A DNA stretch of 64,000 bases, taken from contig CM058232.1 in the NCBI GenBank assembly GCA_030180135.1, positions 74,764,016 through 74,828,015 of the forward strand. The letters run 5' to 3'. Below, one piece after another: positions 21,481 to 33,547 of the stretch. Source of the stretch: Orychophragmus violaceus (lineage: Eukaryota > Streptophyta > Magnoliopsida > Brassicales > Brassicaceae). Every line of letters starts with the position of its first letter. Within the stretch, counting starts at the first letter, position 1. The notes under the pieces were generated by a model, which saw only the letters and a list, made by a program, of their open reading frames with translations, ran no database searches and was not told the DNA's origin. A program made the position numbers and the translations under genes.

Positions 21481-22830
21481 TCATGGAGGTTTCAGCAGAG
21501 ACTTTGAGTGTCTCTGTGAATGCCTTATCATCCATGGTGGTGTGTAAGCAGTACCAGCATGATGTCGTCCAAGGAACGTCGGGAGGAATGTAGGGTGAGA
21601 TTGACACTTGGGTGTTTTAACGCTCTTTCCTGCATTCAAAACAGTGGAGTCAGGAGGTTTAAACTTAGAGGATTTATGCTTTACCTTTGGCAAAGATTTG
21701 ATGTTCGGAGCCTTTTGTTTATGAGTAGTTTTAGGCCTTGAAGATGTTGGAGTAGGCTCGTGTGGAACCACCATCTTCTTGTCAACCACCACTGTGCACT
21801 GAACCACATCTTTAGACTTAACGGGAGCTTTCGGGAATGGTAATGGAGGTTTGTAGGTTCTTTCCTTAGCAGGTCCTTGAGATATGAGCGAAACTGGTTC
21901 CTTTCGGGGTACAACGATCGGTGCATGTGATGCAACGATCGATGCTGTGGTCTCAGCTCGGGTTTCAACTACAGTCTCGGGTTTATCCGCTTCTCGGTCC
22001 ATTCCAGCCATCTCAGATTCAAATTTCTCTCCTTGGCTTGGTCCCGCTTCAATCTGAACTATCCAAGTCAAGAGATCCATGTCAATCTCTGCTGAGTCAG
22101 GTGCATCGAAGCTTTCAAACTCAGGTAATTCAACATCAAATCCCTCACTGTCTTCCACAAATTCCACAGCCTTAACTGCTAGACATGATCCATGATCCAT
22201 CTGTGTGTCATCCTGAATGGGAATGTTGCTGGCATGAGCTTCTTGAGAATCCTTCCTTGGGGTAGATATTGAAACTTGATCCATCTGTGTGTCCAGCTGC
22301 TTCATACGAGTGTTCAAGGATTCAAATTTCTCATTCAAATTAGTGTACAGGTTCTCTAGCTTCGAGCTGAAAGAAGCTGTGTTCTGTTGTTGCTTTTCAA
22401 TTGATTGTTCTATCATCATCTCTAGTTTGCTCCTTTGTGTAGGAGGTACCAGATAGGAAGTATAATTGTGGTCTCTTGATCCTTGAGCATGCCTAGAACC
22501 TTGTCTCTGCTGATGTCCCAATGTATGTCCATAAGAGTCGGCTCCAACCATATAGTGTACCTCTGCAAATTTATCAGTTTTTGCCTCTGCTCGGAATTGT
22601 CTCTCCCTAAGTAAGATGTCGTGGATGTCATCTATCTTATTCTGCATCTCAGCTACTTGCCCAACCAATACATGGTAATCTGGTAAGATGGGGTTTCCTT
22701 CCCCATCTATTTTCTGACCTTTTGCGTTGCATATATGACCCTCTTGGTCTCGTAGAACGCCGTTTTCACCGCGAATCAAAATCACAGGTTCCATGGCGCG
22801 GAACCTATTGAACGCCTCAGATTTCAGCAT
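21481..22830 (-). CDS. AthNA-1 Gag-derived protein without capsid (449 aa)
   Basis: Intact frame. I choose the ATG at 22828-22830 because the product is then 449 residues, exactly as in AthNA-2; an upstream in-frame ATG at 22902 would add 24 residues encoded by the CGATCG repeats. The N-terminal block (RGENGVLRDQEGHICNAKGQ) matches the Gag N-terminus of Athila-C. The following ~230-residue capsid domain is missing. The next part matches the Athila-C coiled-coil region (KLEMMIEQ...LENLYTNLNEKFESLNTRMKQLD). The C-terminal part is an acidic linker, then KQKAPN and TPPWM motifs shared with the tail of Athila-D. No protease motif. It could bind Gag or RNA through the retained regions, but that is inference. 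Confidence 0.8.
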   Translation of the reverse strand: MLKSEAFNRFRAMEPVILIRGENGVLRDQEGHICNAKGQKIDGEGNPILPDYHVLVGQVAEMQNKIDDIHDILLRERQFRAEAKTDKFAEVHYMVGADSYGHTLGHQQRQGSRHAQGSRDHNYTSYLVPPTQRSKLEMMIEQSIEKQQQNTASFSSKLENLYTNLNEKFESLNTRMKQLDTQMDQVSISTPRKDSQEAHASNIPIQDDTQMDHGSCLAVKAVEFVEDSEGFDVELPEFESFDAPDSAEIDMDLLTWIVQIEAGPSQGEKFESEMAGMDREADKPETVVETRAETTASIVASHAPIVVPRKEPVSLISQGPAKERTYKPPLPFPKAPVKSKDVVQCTVVVDKKMVVPHEPTPTSSRPKTTHKQKAPNIKSLPKVKHKSSKFKPPDSTVLNAGKSVKTPKCQSHPTFLPTFLGRHHAGTAYTPPWMIRHSQRHSKSLLKPP

Positions 22831-22988
22831 CGCTGTTCTCGCCTTGTGTCGATCGATGCAGGGTGGCAACGATCGATGCAGTGCGAATCCCTGCGAATCC
22901 AAAAATCAAAAACGTGAGTAAACAGGAAAATTAAAAAGAATGCTTAGTCTAAATCCTAATGCTAAATCTATCGGTGAACTCAAAGAGT

Positions 22989-23005
22989 CCCCGGCAATGG
23001 CGCCA
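22989..23005 (-). other. Primer-binding site of AthNA-1
   Basis: Minus strand TGGCGCCATTGCCGGGG, tRNA-Asp type, six bases inside the 5' LTR. Confidence 0.85.
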
Positions 23006-23011
23006 AAAACT

Positions 23012-24176
23012 TGATAGGTGTAGTTTTCCCTATTCTACTGCAAGTGCACAGTTAATGCAATCGTAGTATATAAGGTATCGAATCCCACAAGAACTCTCAG
23101 TCACACAATAGATTATTAGTAGTTCAGATTAAATCAAGCGAAGCAGATGTGAAAACAGTAAACGAAATAGCAAAGTAAATCAAGTGAGTTTGTAAGCAAG
23201 AAAGCGAAGCGTTAGGTTTCAGGAGTTCTTAGGAAATCAGGAACGCAAGCAATCAATCTATCTAGATCTAATCAATAACTGTTCTAGAACTCAAAACACA
23301 GATATAGAATTAACCAAATTCCTTTGTGATAATTCTCTAAGCCTAAGTGCAGCAAACCAAACTTCCGTTTGCGAGAACTAACAGATTAAACTAGCATTAA
23401 TTCCAAGTTTGATAGGTTCACAATTAACCTGAACCAAACTTCCGTTTGCGAACAGTTTAATTGCTTATCTAAATTCTTTCTAGTTAAATTAACCAACTTC
23501 CGCTGAATTAATCAACCTACCATCATAACTCTGATTAGCTACTTCAGATTTAGCATTAAGAACAACTTAGATAAAGAACCAGCAGATATGAATCTCTACA
23601 GATTAATTAAACTATAATTCTCTGAAATCCCTAATGAGAATCCTTCAACCTAACAGGTGATCTACTCAGACATATTCATCGAGACAGAAGATATCATAAG
23701 TAGAAAACCAAATATCATATAATCAAATAAGAACTGAGGTTCAAAATCAAGTCTCTTTCGAGATCAGGATCAGCCCCTCAGGCTCTCTGAAATAAAATAA
23801 AACTAAAGTAAAGCGTAGCCTAAACAATGGCTTAAAAACCCTTATATAATAGCTAAAACACGTTTTGGGCTTCTGTGTAAATATCTGGGCTTTTCTGCAA
23901 AATAAGCATTATTCATTAATCCGTCGTCTTGGCCCATCTCGCATATGCAACGATCGACGCAACAAGTGTGTCGATCGATGCATCTCTGAAATATCGACAG
24001 TGAAGTCTATCTCTCGGCCAAATACTCCAAATAGTCCAGAAAGTGCTATAATCACCAAATATGCTCCAAATGTGCTTGTACCTAATAAACACCTGAAAAG
24101 ACTCTAAAACATAGTAAAAGACTCGATAAATAACACATATACCATGGTTAAAATCCCTAAAATCCATGGTATATCA
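23012..24176 (-). repeat. AthNA-1 5' LTR (1165 bp)
   Basis: Same length as the 3' LTR with about 11 substitutions. It ends at the right copy of the TTCGT duplication. Confidence 0.93.
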
Positions 24177-24312
24177 TTCGTCGAAACTGAAAGGCAAAGA
24201 ACGGGACAAAAACAAGAAAAGTGAGTGAAATTAAAAAAAAAAGCCCAGTCTAAACTCTAAACTCAAATCTATCAAAGACTCAAAAGAGTCTCCGGCAACG
24301 GCGCCAAAAACT
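24177..24312 (-). other. Athila-A leader and primer-binding site
   Basis: Continues the leader at 16377-16495. The primer site reads TGGCGCCGTTGCCGG on the minus strand at 24292-24306, next to the LTR at 24313. Confidence 0.8.
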
Positions 24313-25479
24313 TGATATGCTCAAAGTTTACTATCCCTAGAGCTACACTGCAAGTGCACAAAATGTGAATGTAGTATAAAGAGGTCGAATCCACAAAGAC
24401 TCAAAATTTTTATGATAGACTATAAAGTGTCGAATTAAGCGAAGAAGAAAAGTAAATAAGCAATAAATCAAAATAGAAAAGTAACTAAATGGTTGTAAGC
24501 AGGCAGGAAAAGCGTCAAGTCAAAGGAGTTCTTAGGAAATAAGGATATAAGCTAATCATTCAATAGGGATCGAATTAAGAACAATTTTAGAACCAGAATC
24601 ACGGAAATATAACAGACCAACTTTCGTTGTGAATCTTAACTATGTCCAACAACCTAGCAAACCAACTTTCATTGCGAATTCTATAGTTCTAAACATTCAT
24701 TAATCTCTAGTTCGTTCGTTCACAATTTCCCTAAGCCAAATTTCTTTGCGAATAGACAAATTGCTCATCTAGGTTTTGTCTATTTAATTAACCAACTTTC
24801 ATTGCAAGAATAAACCTAACATCAATAATCTAAGTAGCTAATTCAAATAAAGCATTAAGATCAACCTAGACAAAGAACTAGAAAGTTTGAATCCCTATAG
24901 ATCAATTAACCTAATATTATATGAAATCCCTAAACCTAACAAGTGAGTTACTCAGCCATGATCAATGGAACAAAAATCATATTTGAATTAGAAAACATAA
25001 AGAGATCAATAAGATAAATAAATGGGTTCAAAATATCGAGTATATGATCAACCCCAAAAAGCTCTAAATCTCTCACTTTAAACTCTCTCAATGTAAAATA
25101 AAGCGTAGCCTAAACAATAGTTTTAAAACCCTAATATAATAGCCTAAACAAGTTTTGGCCCTTTTTATAAATGTGGAAAATTTCTGGACAAAAGTGCAGA
25201 TTTCAAAAAATGCAGTTTTTCACTCGCAGAATTCCGAAACAGGTGGTTTATAGACCGATACACTTCTTGCGTACTTTTACGCACCAGGTAGACGCAGCTA
25301 GTGAACTTTGTGAAATCTCTATATAGTGCAGAATTACTCCAAATGCTTCCAAAACCTCCAATTAAGCTCCAAATGTACCTAAACCTGTTAAACACATGAA
25401 AAGACTCCAAAACACATAAAAGACTCAATAACAGAGACTTATATCATGGTTAAAAACCCATAAAAATCATGATATATCA
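24313..25479 (-). repeat. Athila LTR shared by Athila-A and Athila-B (1167 bp)
   Basis: On the minus strand this LTR is preceded by a polypurine tract (25480 upward) and followed by a primer-binding site (24306 downward). It is therefore both the 3' LTR of Athila-B and the 5' LTR of Athila-A. It is more diverged than the AthNA LTRs, and its CGATCG pair near 25250-25295 is badly decayed. Confidence 0.8.
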
Positions 25480-26639
25480 AATCTCCCACACTTAGCCTTT
25501 GCTTGCCCTCAAGCAAACAGAAAACCAAGATCATGAGAAGAAGTTTGAAAACTTCAGAAACTCATTTCATCGTCGGAGAACCACACTCACATTCCTTTTA
25601 GTAATCCATATGAAAACAAGCTTGCAGAAATTAAAACCATAATGTACTTCCCCCAAACTTAGCAATTGTATCAAGTAAACTCCACAATCAAATTAGAGCA
25701 TTCAAATTCATCTTACTGACTTCTATAATCAATTAAGTGCGGTCTCACCAAGGGAGTATCGATCAAATAACACATGGACTCTTACTATGTCGGTACCTGA
25801 TTACAAGACTGTCAACTTATGGTTCCTTTCTTTTCCCTTTTCTCACTTCAGCAACTGATTTTTCCCCTTTTGGTATCATTTTTTTTATCAGCTGCCCTTC
25901 CCTTTTATTGGGGTATTACTTTGGACACATTCCATGAAGCACAAGAGGTAATAGGGGTCTCCACCATTCTTGTGATCACTTCGAAGCTACTTGCTTATCC
26001 GCAGTTTATTACTCTTTTCTTTTTTATTTTCTTGAAGGGAAGGGAGAAGGGAACCATACTCAGACATATTTACAAAACTTTCAGGACTTCCAGAGGAATC
26101 CGACCCAACGTATATCAAGCCCCTGGGTGAGAAAAAGTAAGTCAAGTTAGGGGTGAAGTCAGTAATGGATATTCTGAATACCTAAAGTGATATGGGTTTC
26201 CTTGGTATGTTGATCCGTGTGTGGTTTTCTAATAGTCATAAATCTGTTGCAAGTCTTTCCACTGTCCCCAGTGTTATAAAAGCTTGGGCTTGGGAGAAAA
26301 ATAATCAAAATGAATAGGGACTGGAAATGCATAACACTTACTTGTCGCGGAATGTGCATTGACCGACACCAAAAGGGTGTCGATCGATGCTATGTTCGAG
26401 TAGTGTGTCGAGCGATGCTTAAGATGCGTCGATCGATGATGATTGTCTGTGATTTGTTCTCACGTCCTTAACACACCAAAACAAGAAAAAAAGGAACCAA
26501 AAATCAAAATGAAAATAAAAGAAAAACAGACTCACTAGTAGGTTGCCTCCCACTCAGAGCTTTTTTTAGTCATTAGCTTTACTATGGTTCGGAGATCAAA
26601 CTCCTCGGGGTTTAAAAAGAGGCATAGAGTACCTCTATG
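25480..26639 (-). other. Athila-B 3' UTR
   Basis: Decayed polypurine tract (AATCTCCCACACTTA on plus), conserved hairpin TTTGCTTG/CAAGCAAA near 25497-25518, a second tract-like copy near 25648, and CGATCG pairs near 26350-26440. It starts after the GTGGGAGGCAACC sequence near 26540. Confidence 0.7.
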
Positions 26640-29424
26640 AAAGTCTCCTCATACATGGTGGTGTATAAGAAGTGTGTCATGAGATCTACCAAGGAATGAA
26701 GGAATAGAACTAGGGTGGGAGCGAAGCGTGGGTGGGATGCTGCATTTCCATGCATTCACAACAATTGGATTAGGAGGTTTAATTCGAAAGGATTCATACT
26801 TTTGATTTGGTGGAGTTGAGATGTCTGGAGCTTTCTGCTTATGAGCAGTTGCAGGATCTGAAGATGTTAGGCCCAGGGTGTACCATCATCTTCTTCTCTC
26901 CAATGTCTAACCCTTTAACTTCCCAAATATGAATATTTGGCTCAACCTCTACACTAAAGCTCTGTCCATCAATGGTGGATTTATGCAGCTTATCTATCTT
27001 GAACTGCAAAGGCTTATCTACCAAGTAGCAGAGGATCATCCAGTTAAATCTCATATTTCAGCACCACAAAGTCTGTTGGAATCAGATAATTTCCAACTCT
27101 GATGGGAATGTCCTCTAGAACTCATTCTGAATCCTCTTTGATCGATCAGCTAGGATAAGAGAGATCCTAGTAGGCTGGAAATTTATCAATCTCAATCTCA
27201 CAGCCACAGAGTATGGCATGAGATTGACATCAGATGTCAAGTCACACAAAGAACGCTTAAAGCTGTCCTTGAAGATGGAACAGTCTAGCACAAAGACTCA
27301 TGGGTCTGGAAGCTTCTCTGGAATTTGATTCTGTAGAACTGCAAGGATCTGTAGGAACCATACCACCCCTTCTTTCAAATCTCCATATGTGGAGATCATC
27401 TTTTTCACATATCTCTACAGAGAAGGGTGTTTCTTTAAGGCATTAACTAGTGGAATATCAACAAGCTTCTTATCCATCACTACCATGCTTTTAGTTTCAT
27501 CCATCTCCTGTTTGGACCTCTTAGGAGCTCTAGGAAAGGGTATAAGAGGCTTATAGACTCACTCTGGCACTTTTGCAGGTTCCTGCACTCGTTTGGATTA
27601 AGTGTCGCTCGATGCAAAATGAGCGTCGGTCGATGCTAGCTTCTCAAAAGCACATTTCTCCTTCAGGCCAGGTATGTGTCGATCGACGCTGTGTTGCATC
27701 AATCTTGCTACGTCGACCACGGTCGTGACTCCATCTTTCAAAACTCCATAAAAAATCAAAGAATCGTTCAGGAAGGTAATGCATTGATTGACACCCATGA
27801 TGTATCGATCGACGCTGCAGGCTGACAAAGATAATTCAACGTCGACAGAAGCTTCTATAACTGGACCCGGCTCATGTCTCAGCTCTAATTTTCTCTCCAC
27901 AAGGACATCATTGACGTATTGCTTCTGATTCTGCTCAGTCCTTCCAGATCCATTTTGCTTTTGCACAGCTCCAACAGTTTGTTGAACTTGAACATCTAGC
28001 TTCTTGACATGGGTGCTCAGAGATTTAATCTTCCCATTCAAATCAAGGTACATAGCATCTATCTTTCCATTGAAGTCCACTGTAATCTTTTGTTGACCTT
28101 CCAAAAGTTGTTCCAGCAAAGCCATCATCTTATCAGACTGCTCATTCGGTGGAGGAGTGGTATGATGAAGAACCATAGTCTCTGGAGAATGAGTTGTTAT
28201 GCTGGAAAAGTCTCTGGAATGCAGTCTTTGGAGTGTAACCAGAAGTCTGTCCTTGCTGATTCCCATATCTCTGACCGTGATAAACAGTTCCAGCTATGTA
28301 ATTGACATTCTCTGACTCATCAACTGGTTCAAAAGTCTCTGGATCTGCAGCAAAATGGACCTGCTTCTTCCCAACTAGAATGTTGTGGACAAATTCGATT
28401 TTTTTCTTCATCTCTGCGATCTGAGTTCCATCTACTTTTCTACCTGATCGCTTCCTCTCCAAATCAACATTCTTAGTGTTATTGTTAGTCACCAAGTTCT
28501 CAATCAGCTCCTTAGTTTGCTCAAGAGACTTTGTGTTAAAATTTCCAATGCTGAAAGCATCAAATTCCATCTGATACCACCATCCACACCTCTGAAGAAA
28601 ATGTCCAGCAGCTGAACCTCAGAGAAACAATGATGTGGACAATCACGCCGATACATCGTAAAACGTAGCCAAGTAGCCTTTAGAGCTTCTATAGGTCCCT
28701 ATTTGAACTAGAGAATGTCCTCTCTCAACTGATCAAATCTAGCATCGCCATAGAAGTTTCGAAGGAACTTCTACTTGGTAGCATCCTAAGTAGTAAGAGT
28801 ACCTAGTGGAATCTGCTTCAGTGAGTTTGCAGATTCCCCACCAAGAGAGTGTGGGAAAACCTTGCAATGCAGGATGTCATATCTTACTCCATTATGCTTC
28901 ATCCTTGTGACCAGATCCTCGAACCTTTCGATATGGTCGATAGGGGGCTCATGTAGACCACCATAGAACATATTCTGTCCCACAAGAGTGTAGTAGGAAG
29001 TTTTCGGTTCGAAGTCATTCCTTTGAATAGGAGGAGGTCTGATCGCAGATCTATTAGCATAGAACTCGGCAGGTCTGTTGTAATCAGCTAGTGTCCTCCT
29101 ATCTTGCACATTAGCTTGCGCATGTGCAACAACTGCGCCAGCAGCTTGTTGAACACGTCCAACTTGTTTTGTGCCCGCAACAAGAACTGGTGTAACAACG
29201 GGGTTTCCTTCCCCATCAAGTCTCTGACCTTGATTGTTGTAGGGATTACCATCTAGGTCTCTCAGAACACCAGCTTCATCCCGAGTCAACAACACAACGT
29301 TGGGATTCAACATATTCAATGGTTTATGTGTTTTCATGTTCGTTCGCTCTAGTCTTGCAAGCTCCTGGTTTGGAAGAAACACGAGCTCTTTGTCCGAATT
29401 TTTCCTTAGTGCACGATTAGGCAT
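26640..29424 (-). pseudogene. Athila-B gag-protease, no RT
   Basis: Minus strand, from the ATG at 29422-29424 (MPNRALRKNSDKELVF). The Gag N-terminal block and capsid domain occupy 29424-28571, with a frame change near 28790. A coiled-coil region with KIKSLSTHVKKLDVQV is at 28570-27598. Decayed protease with LCDL and the motif ISLILADRSKRI lies near 27100-27300. A C-terminal tail with KQKAPN-like and TPPWM-like motifs ends near 26640. There is no RT, RNase H or integrase between protease and the 3' UTR. The same gag-protease-tail layout recurs in Athila-D and Athila-E, so it is a subfamily trait and not a local deletion. Many stops and frameshifts. Confidence 0.75.
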
Positions 29425-29678
29425 GCAGTGGCTGATTCACGCAAAGTGTGTCGACCGACGCAAGTAATACGTCGATCAATACTTAGTAGCGAACTACGTC
29501 GATCGATGCTGAGTGAGTGTCGATCGACGCGAGTGTTCTTCGTCGAACCTGAAACGCAAAGAACGAGACAAAAGAAGAAAATTCAGTAAAATTAAAAAAA
29601 AACGAAAATCCTAGTCTAAATTCTAAACTAAAATCTATCGAAGAGTCAAAAGTGTCCCTGGCAACAGAGCCAAAAACT
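29425..29678 (-). other. Athila-B leader and decayed primer site
   Basis: The primer site has changed from TGGCGCCGTTGCCGGGG to TGGCTCTGTTGCCAGGG; CpG positions are the ones altered. CGATCG pairs are at 29440-29480 and 29497-29540. Confidence 0.7.
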
Positions 29679-29896
29679 TGAAATGATTAAAGTATACTAT
29701 CGCTAGAGCTACACTGCAAATACACAGAATGTGACTGTAGTATATAGAGGTTGAATCCACAGAGACTCAAGAATCTTACGATAGACTATAAAAGCGTCAA
29801 ATTAAGCTAAACAGAACAGTGAATAAGAAATAAATCAAAACAGAAAAGTAAATAAACGGTTGTAAGCAGGCAAGAAAAGCATCAGGTTAAGCAAGT
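29679..29896 (-). repeat. Athila-B 5' LTR, distal part
   Basis: Begins TGAAATGATT next to the primer site and resembles 24313-24530. It is interrupted at the CAAGT target site by Athila-C and continues at 47400. Confidence 0.75.
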
Positions 29897-31111
29897 TGAT
29901 AGGTTCAGAGTTTTAATCCCTATACTAAACTGCAAGTGCACAGCAATATCAATGTAGTATATAGGGTTATCGAATCCACAGGAACATTTGGTCTCAATAG
30001 ATCAGAACAGTAGAGACTAATACTAGAAAGAAAGCAATGTAATTGAATTAAAAGCGGTGCGAGAAAGTAAATCAGTAGCAGAGATTAACGGTTGTGGAAG
30101 CAATAAACTAAAAGCGTCAAGCCTAGGGTATTCTCAGGAAATCAGACAGTTCATTCAGCAAGGATCTAATTAAGCACAGTTCTAGAACTCAAAACACAGA
30201 TATAGAATTAACCAAATTCCTTTGCGATAATTCTCTAAGTCTAAGTGCAGCAAACCAAACTTTCGTTTGCGAGAACTAACAGATTAAACTAGCATTAATC
30301 CCAAGTTTGATATGTTCACAATTATCCTAAACCAAACTTCCGTTTTCGAATAGTTTAATTGCCCAATTTAATTAGTTCAGATTCCTAAACCCCACTTCCG
30401 TGACGTATTTAGCAACCTAAGATCTAGATTCTAATTGATCAGGTTAGAACTAGCTTTAAGCACAATTAAATTGAAGAACAGATATAGTAATGAATCCTTA
30501 ACTGAATTTGAACAAGTCTAGCAAGTCATGAAATCCTATGTGAGAAACCCTAAACCTAACTAGGAATCTACTCAGACATAGATAATGAAAACATGATCAT
30601 ATGATGAATAAATTGCATAAAAGAATAAGAGTAAAAGGGGTTCGAAATCTTCTCCAAATACAGATGAAGTAATAGGTTCAGATCAGCCTCAAAAGCTCTA
30701 AAAATCCTCTGCTCTTAATTATGAAAGTGTATTGTAAAGCGTCTAAAGCGTATCTAATTAAAACACTAAAAACTCTATTATATAGGTCTAATCTCGGCCA
30801 GGGGCTTCTTTGTAAATATCAGGAACTTCTGGATCAAAGTGCAAATTCTTGACTCTTCATAAACCGCCGAGTTTTGGCCCATCTCGCTGGTGCATCGATC
30901 GATGCTAGAGTGCAACGATCGACACCTTTCTCTGTTTCGGACAGTGAACTCTATCTCTCGGCCAAACACTCCAAAAATCTCCAAAATGCTCCATTATCTC
31001 CATTTCAGCTCCAAACCTGATTATACCTGTAAAAGACTCTAAAAGAACACAAAAGACACTAAAAACACAACTATATCATGGCATAAAACCGGTAAAAACC
31101 ATGATATATCA
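29897..31111 (-). repeat. Athila-C 3' LTR (1215 bp)
   Basis: On plus: TGATAGGTTCAGAG...ATGATATATCA. A minus-strand TATA-like sequence (TATATAAT) is at 30777-30784. A CGATCG pair with cores at 30896 and 30916 (20 bp apart) lies 112-144 bp upstream of it. Confidence 0.93.
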
Positions 31112-32472
31112 ACTCCCCCACACTTAGCCTTTGCTTGTCCTCAAGCAAAACAGAGAACTAAAGCATGGTGAAGAGGTTTGAAAACTCTTCAGAAACTCAT
31201 TTCATCCTAGAAGCTACAATACTCAGATTCCCCTTAGTAAACCACTGAAAGAATCAATCACAGGATATCAAGACCACAATATACTTCCCCCACACTTAGC
31301 AACTGTCCTAGGTAAACTCCACAATCACATTCAAGCATTCAAATTCTCCCTACTTACTTCTGCAAGTATTTAAGTGCGGTCTCACCTAAGGAGTATCGAT
31401 CAAAGGGCACATGGATTCTTACCTTATCAGCTCTAGACCACCATACTATCTTTCTCTAGTCCCTTTCTTCTCTTTCCCTTCTTTAACAACTGATTTTTCC
31501 CCATTGGGTATCATTTTTTTTTTTTATCAGTGTTCTTCCCGTTATGGGGTGTACTTTGGACACATTCCATGGATCACATGAGAGAAAATAGTGTTTGCTA
31601 CCATTCCCATGACCACTTCGGAGTTACTAACTCATCCTCAGTTTATTATCTTCTTCTTTTTTACTTTATAGAAGGGGAGAAGGGAACTAAATAGGATAGG
31701 TTGACAGGCTGTGTCAGAACTAACAAGGGAATCCGACACAAAGTATACAAGCCCTTAGGTGAGAAATCTAAATCAGTATTAAGTTGAAGTCAGTAAAAGG
31801 ATCCTCTGATACCTGAAGTGATGTGGGTGTTCCCAGTAGGTTGATCTGTGATGGGGTTTTCTAATAGTCAGAGATAGATCCTGCAACTTCATCCCAATGG
31901 TTACTTAAGTTCCTGCAAGTCTTGTAAATCTTCTCAGAAAATCATAGTTTCTTACTTAAATAATTTTGACTCAATAAAACAAATTTTTTTTTTGAAAAAC
32001 GGACTGACTCTAAAGAAAACAGAAAACAAAAGTCAGTAGCACCTCCCCCACACTTAAGACACACTGTCCCCAGTAGTGTCAAGCGAAGGACTGGTAAAAA
32101 GAAAATAAAAAATTGAAAAGATGAAATTATGTCTGTCGGGTTACCTCTGTCGCTCATGCATCGATCGTTGCACTAAGTGCATCGACCGTTACTTGGCGAT
32201 TTTCGTGTATGATCGATCGTTGCTCAGGACCGCAACGATCGCTGCAATGCGATTCCTTTCGTGTTGTGACGATCGACACAGAAGTGAGTCGATCGTTGCA
32301 CTGCGATTTTGTCCGAGACCTGCAAACATAACTGCACCAAAAACAAAAACAAACGTAAAATCCTAACAAAAACACCAAAAATTAAGTAGAAAAACACCAG
32401 TACCTAATGGTGGGTTGCCTCCCACCCAGCGCTTGTTTAAGGTCAATAGCTTGACCGGACGGGTGGGAATTT
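31112..32472 (-). other. Athila-C 3' UTR
   Basis: Polypurine tract at 31112-31126, near-copies at 31284-31298 and 32042-32056, and a hairpin TTTGCTTG/CAAGCAAA at 31130-31149. No env-like ORF. Three CGATCG pairs are at 32162-32296, and the GTGGGAGGCAACCCACC sequence follows the pol stop near 32410. Confidence 0.85.
32158..32310 (-). promoter_or_regulatory. Three CGATCG-type pairs in Athila-C 3' UTR
   Basis: Cores start at 32162/32183 (21 bp), 32214/32236 (22 bp) and 32270/32290 (20 bp). Each pair is followed by a GCGATTTTCG-like tail (GGCGATTTTCG, GCGATTCCTTTCG, GCGATTTTG). The same block is in AthNA-1 and AthNA-2. Confidence 0.55.
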
Positions 32473-33201
32473 TCAGGTGGAGGGTGCAGCATCCAGAGGC
32501 AAAATCTGACCTCTTGGAATCTCGGCCTTAGCCCAATAGTGTTTTACCCTCTGCCCATTTACAGCAAACTCATTACCTTCCTTGCCAATTAAAATGACAG
32601 CTCCATATGGACGCACTTCTTTGATCGTGTAGGGTCCAGACCATCTTGATTTCAGCTTGCCTGGAAACAAATGCAAGCGAGAATTGTATAACAGTACCTG
32701 ATCGTTAGGCTTAAACCGTCTGGAGACAATCTTTTTGTCATGATAAGCCTTAGTCCTTTCCTTGTACAACTTTGAGTTCTCATAGGCAAAATGTCTAATC
32801 TCATCCAACTCATTGAGTTGTATCAATCTCCTCTCTGCAGCTGGTTTGAGGTCAAAGTTCATCTGTTTTACAGCCCATGCTGCCTTGTGCTCAAGTTCTA
32901 CTGGCAGATGACATGCTTTCCCATACAGCAAATGGAATGGAGTAGTCCCCAAAGGCGTTTTAAACGCAGTCCTGTAGGCCCATAAAGCATCATCAAGCTT
33001 AGCTGCCCAATCTTTCCTTGTCTTCCCAACTGTCTTCTCCAAGATCTCCTTGATTTGTCTGTTAGAAACCTCTACCTGTCCACTAGTCTGTGGGTGATAA
33101 GGAGTAGCAACTCGGTGATGCACTCCATGCTTCTTCAGGAGCTTCTCAAAAACCTTATTAATAAAGTGAGATCCTCCATCACTAATAACTATCCGAGGTA
33201 C
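32473..33201 (-). pseudogene. Athila-C integrase, C-terminal part
   Basis: This is the rest of the Athila-C pol frame beyond the AthNA-2 insertion, and the frame is the same as that of 40852-45903. It carries the second catalytic Asp (VISDGGSHF), the catalytic Glu (PQTSGQVEVSNRQIKE) and the C-terminal domain (FKPNDQVLLYNSR, GKLKSRWSGPY). It ends with a normal stop at 32473-32475. No stop or frameshift is visible within it. It is non-functional only because the insertion separates it from the rest. Confidence 0.9.
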
Positions 33202-33396
33202 TGATATACCATGGATTTTAGGGATTTTAACCATGGTATGTGTGTCATTTATCGAGTCTTTTACTATGTTTTAGAGTCTTTTCAGGTATTTATTAGGTAC
33301 AAGCACATTTGGAGCATATTTGGTGATTATAGCATTTTCTGGAGCTAATTGGAGTATTTGGCCGAGAGATCAAGTTCACTGTTGATATTTCCGAGC

Positions 33397-33435
33397 TGCA
33401 TCGATCGTCACACTTATGGCAACGATCGTTGCACC
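33397..33435 (+). promoter_or_regulatory. CGATCG pair in AthNA-2 U3
   Basis: GCATCGATCGTCAC and GCAACGATCGTTGC with cores at 33402 and 33423, 21 bp apart and about 112-137 bp upstream of the TATA-like box. Confidence 0.55.
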
Positions 33436-33538
33436 AGCGAGATGGGCCAAACGACGGTTTAATAAAAGAATGAAGAAATTGCAGTTTTGCCCAGAAGTTT
33501 CTGATATTTACAAAGAAGCCCCAATTCGTGTTTTAGGT

Positions 33539-33547
33539 TATAAATAA
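33539..33547 (+). promoter_or_regulatory. TATA box of AthNA-2 LTR
   Basis: TATAAATAA at the expected place in the LTR. The same relative place holds TTATATAA in AthNA-1 and TATATAAT in Athila-C. Confidence 0.5.

Larger units (their letters stand above)
16496..24176 (-). mobile_element. AthNA-1: non-autonomous Athila element
   Basis: A 7681-bp element on the minus strand with 1165-bp LTRs at both ends, tRNA-Asp-type primer site, polypurine tract and a perfect TTCGT duplication. It has a 449-residue Gag-derived ORF and an ATHILA-ORF1-family ORF. It has no capsid, protease, RT, RNase H or integrase. I count about 11 substitutions between its LTRs (about 0.9 percent). Confidence 0.95.
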
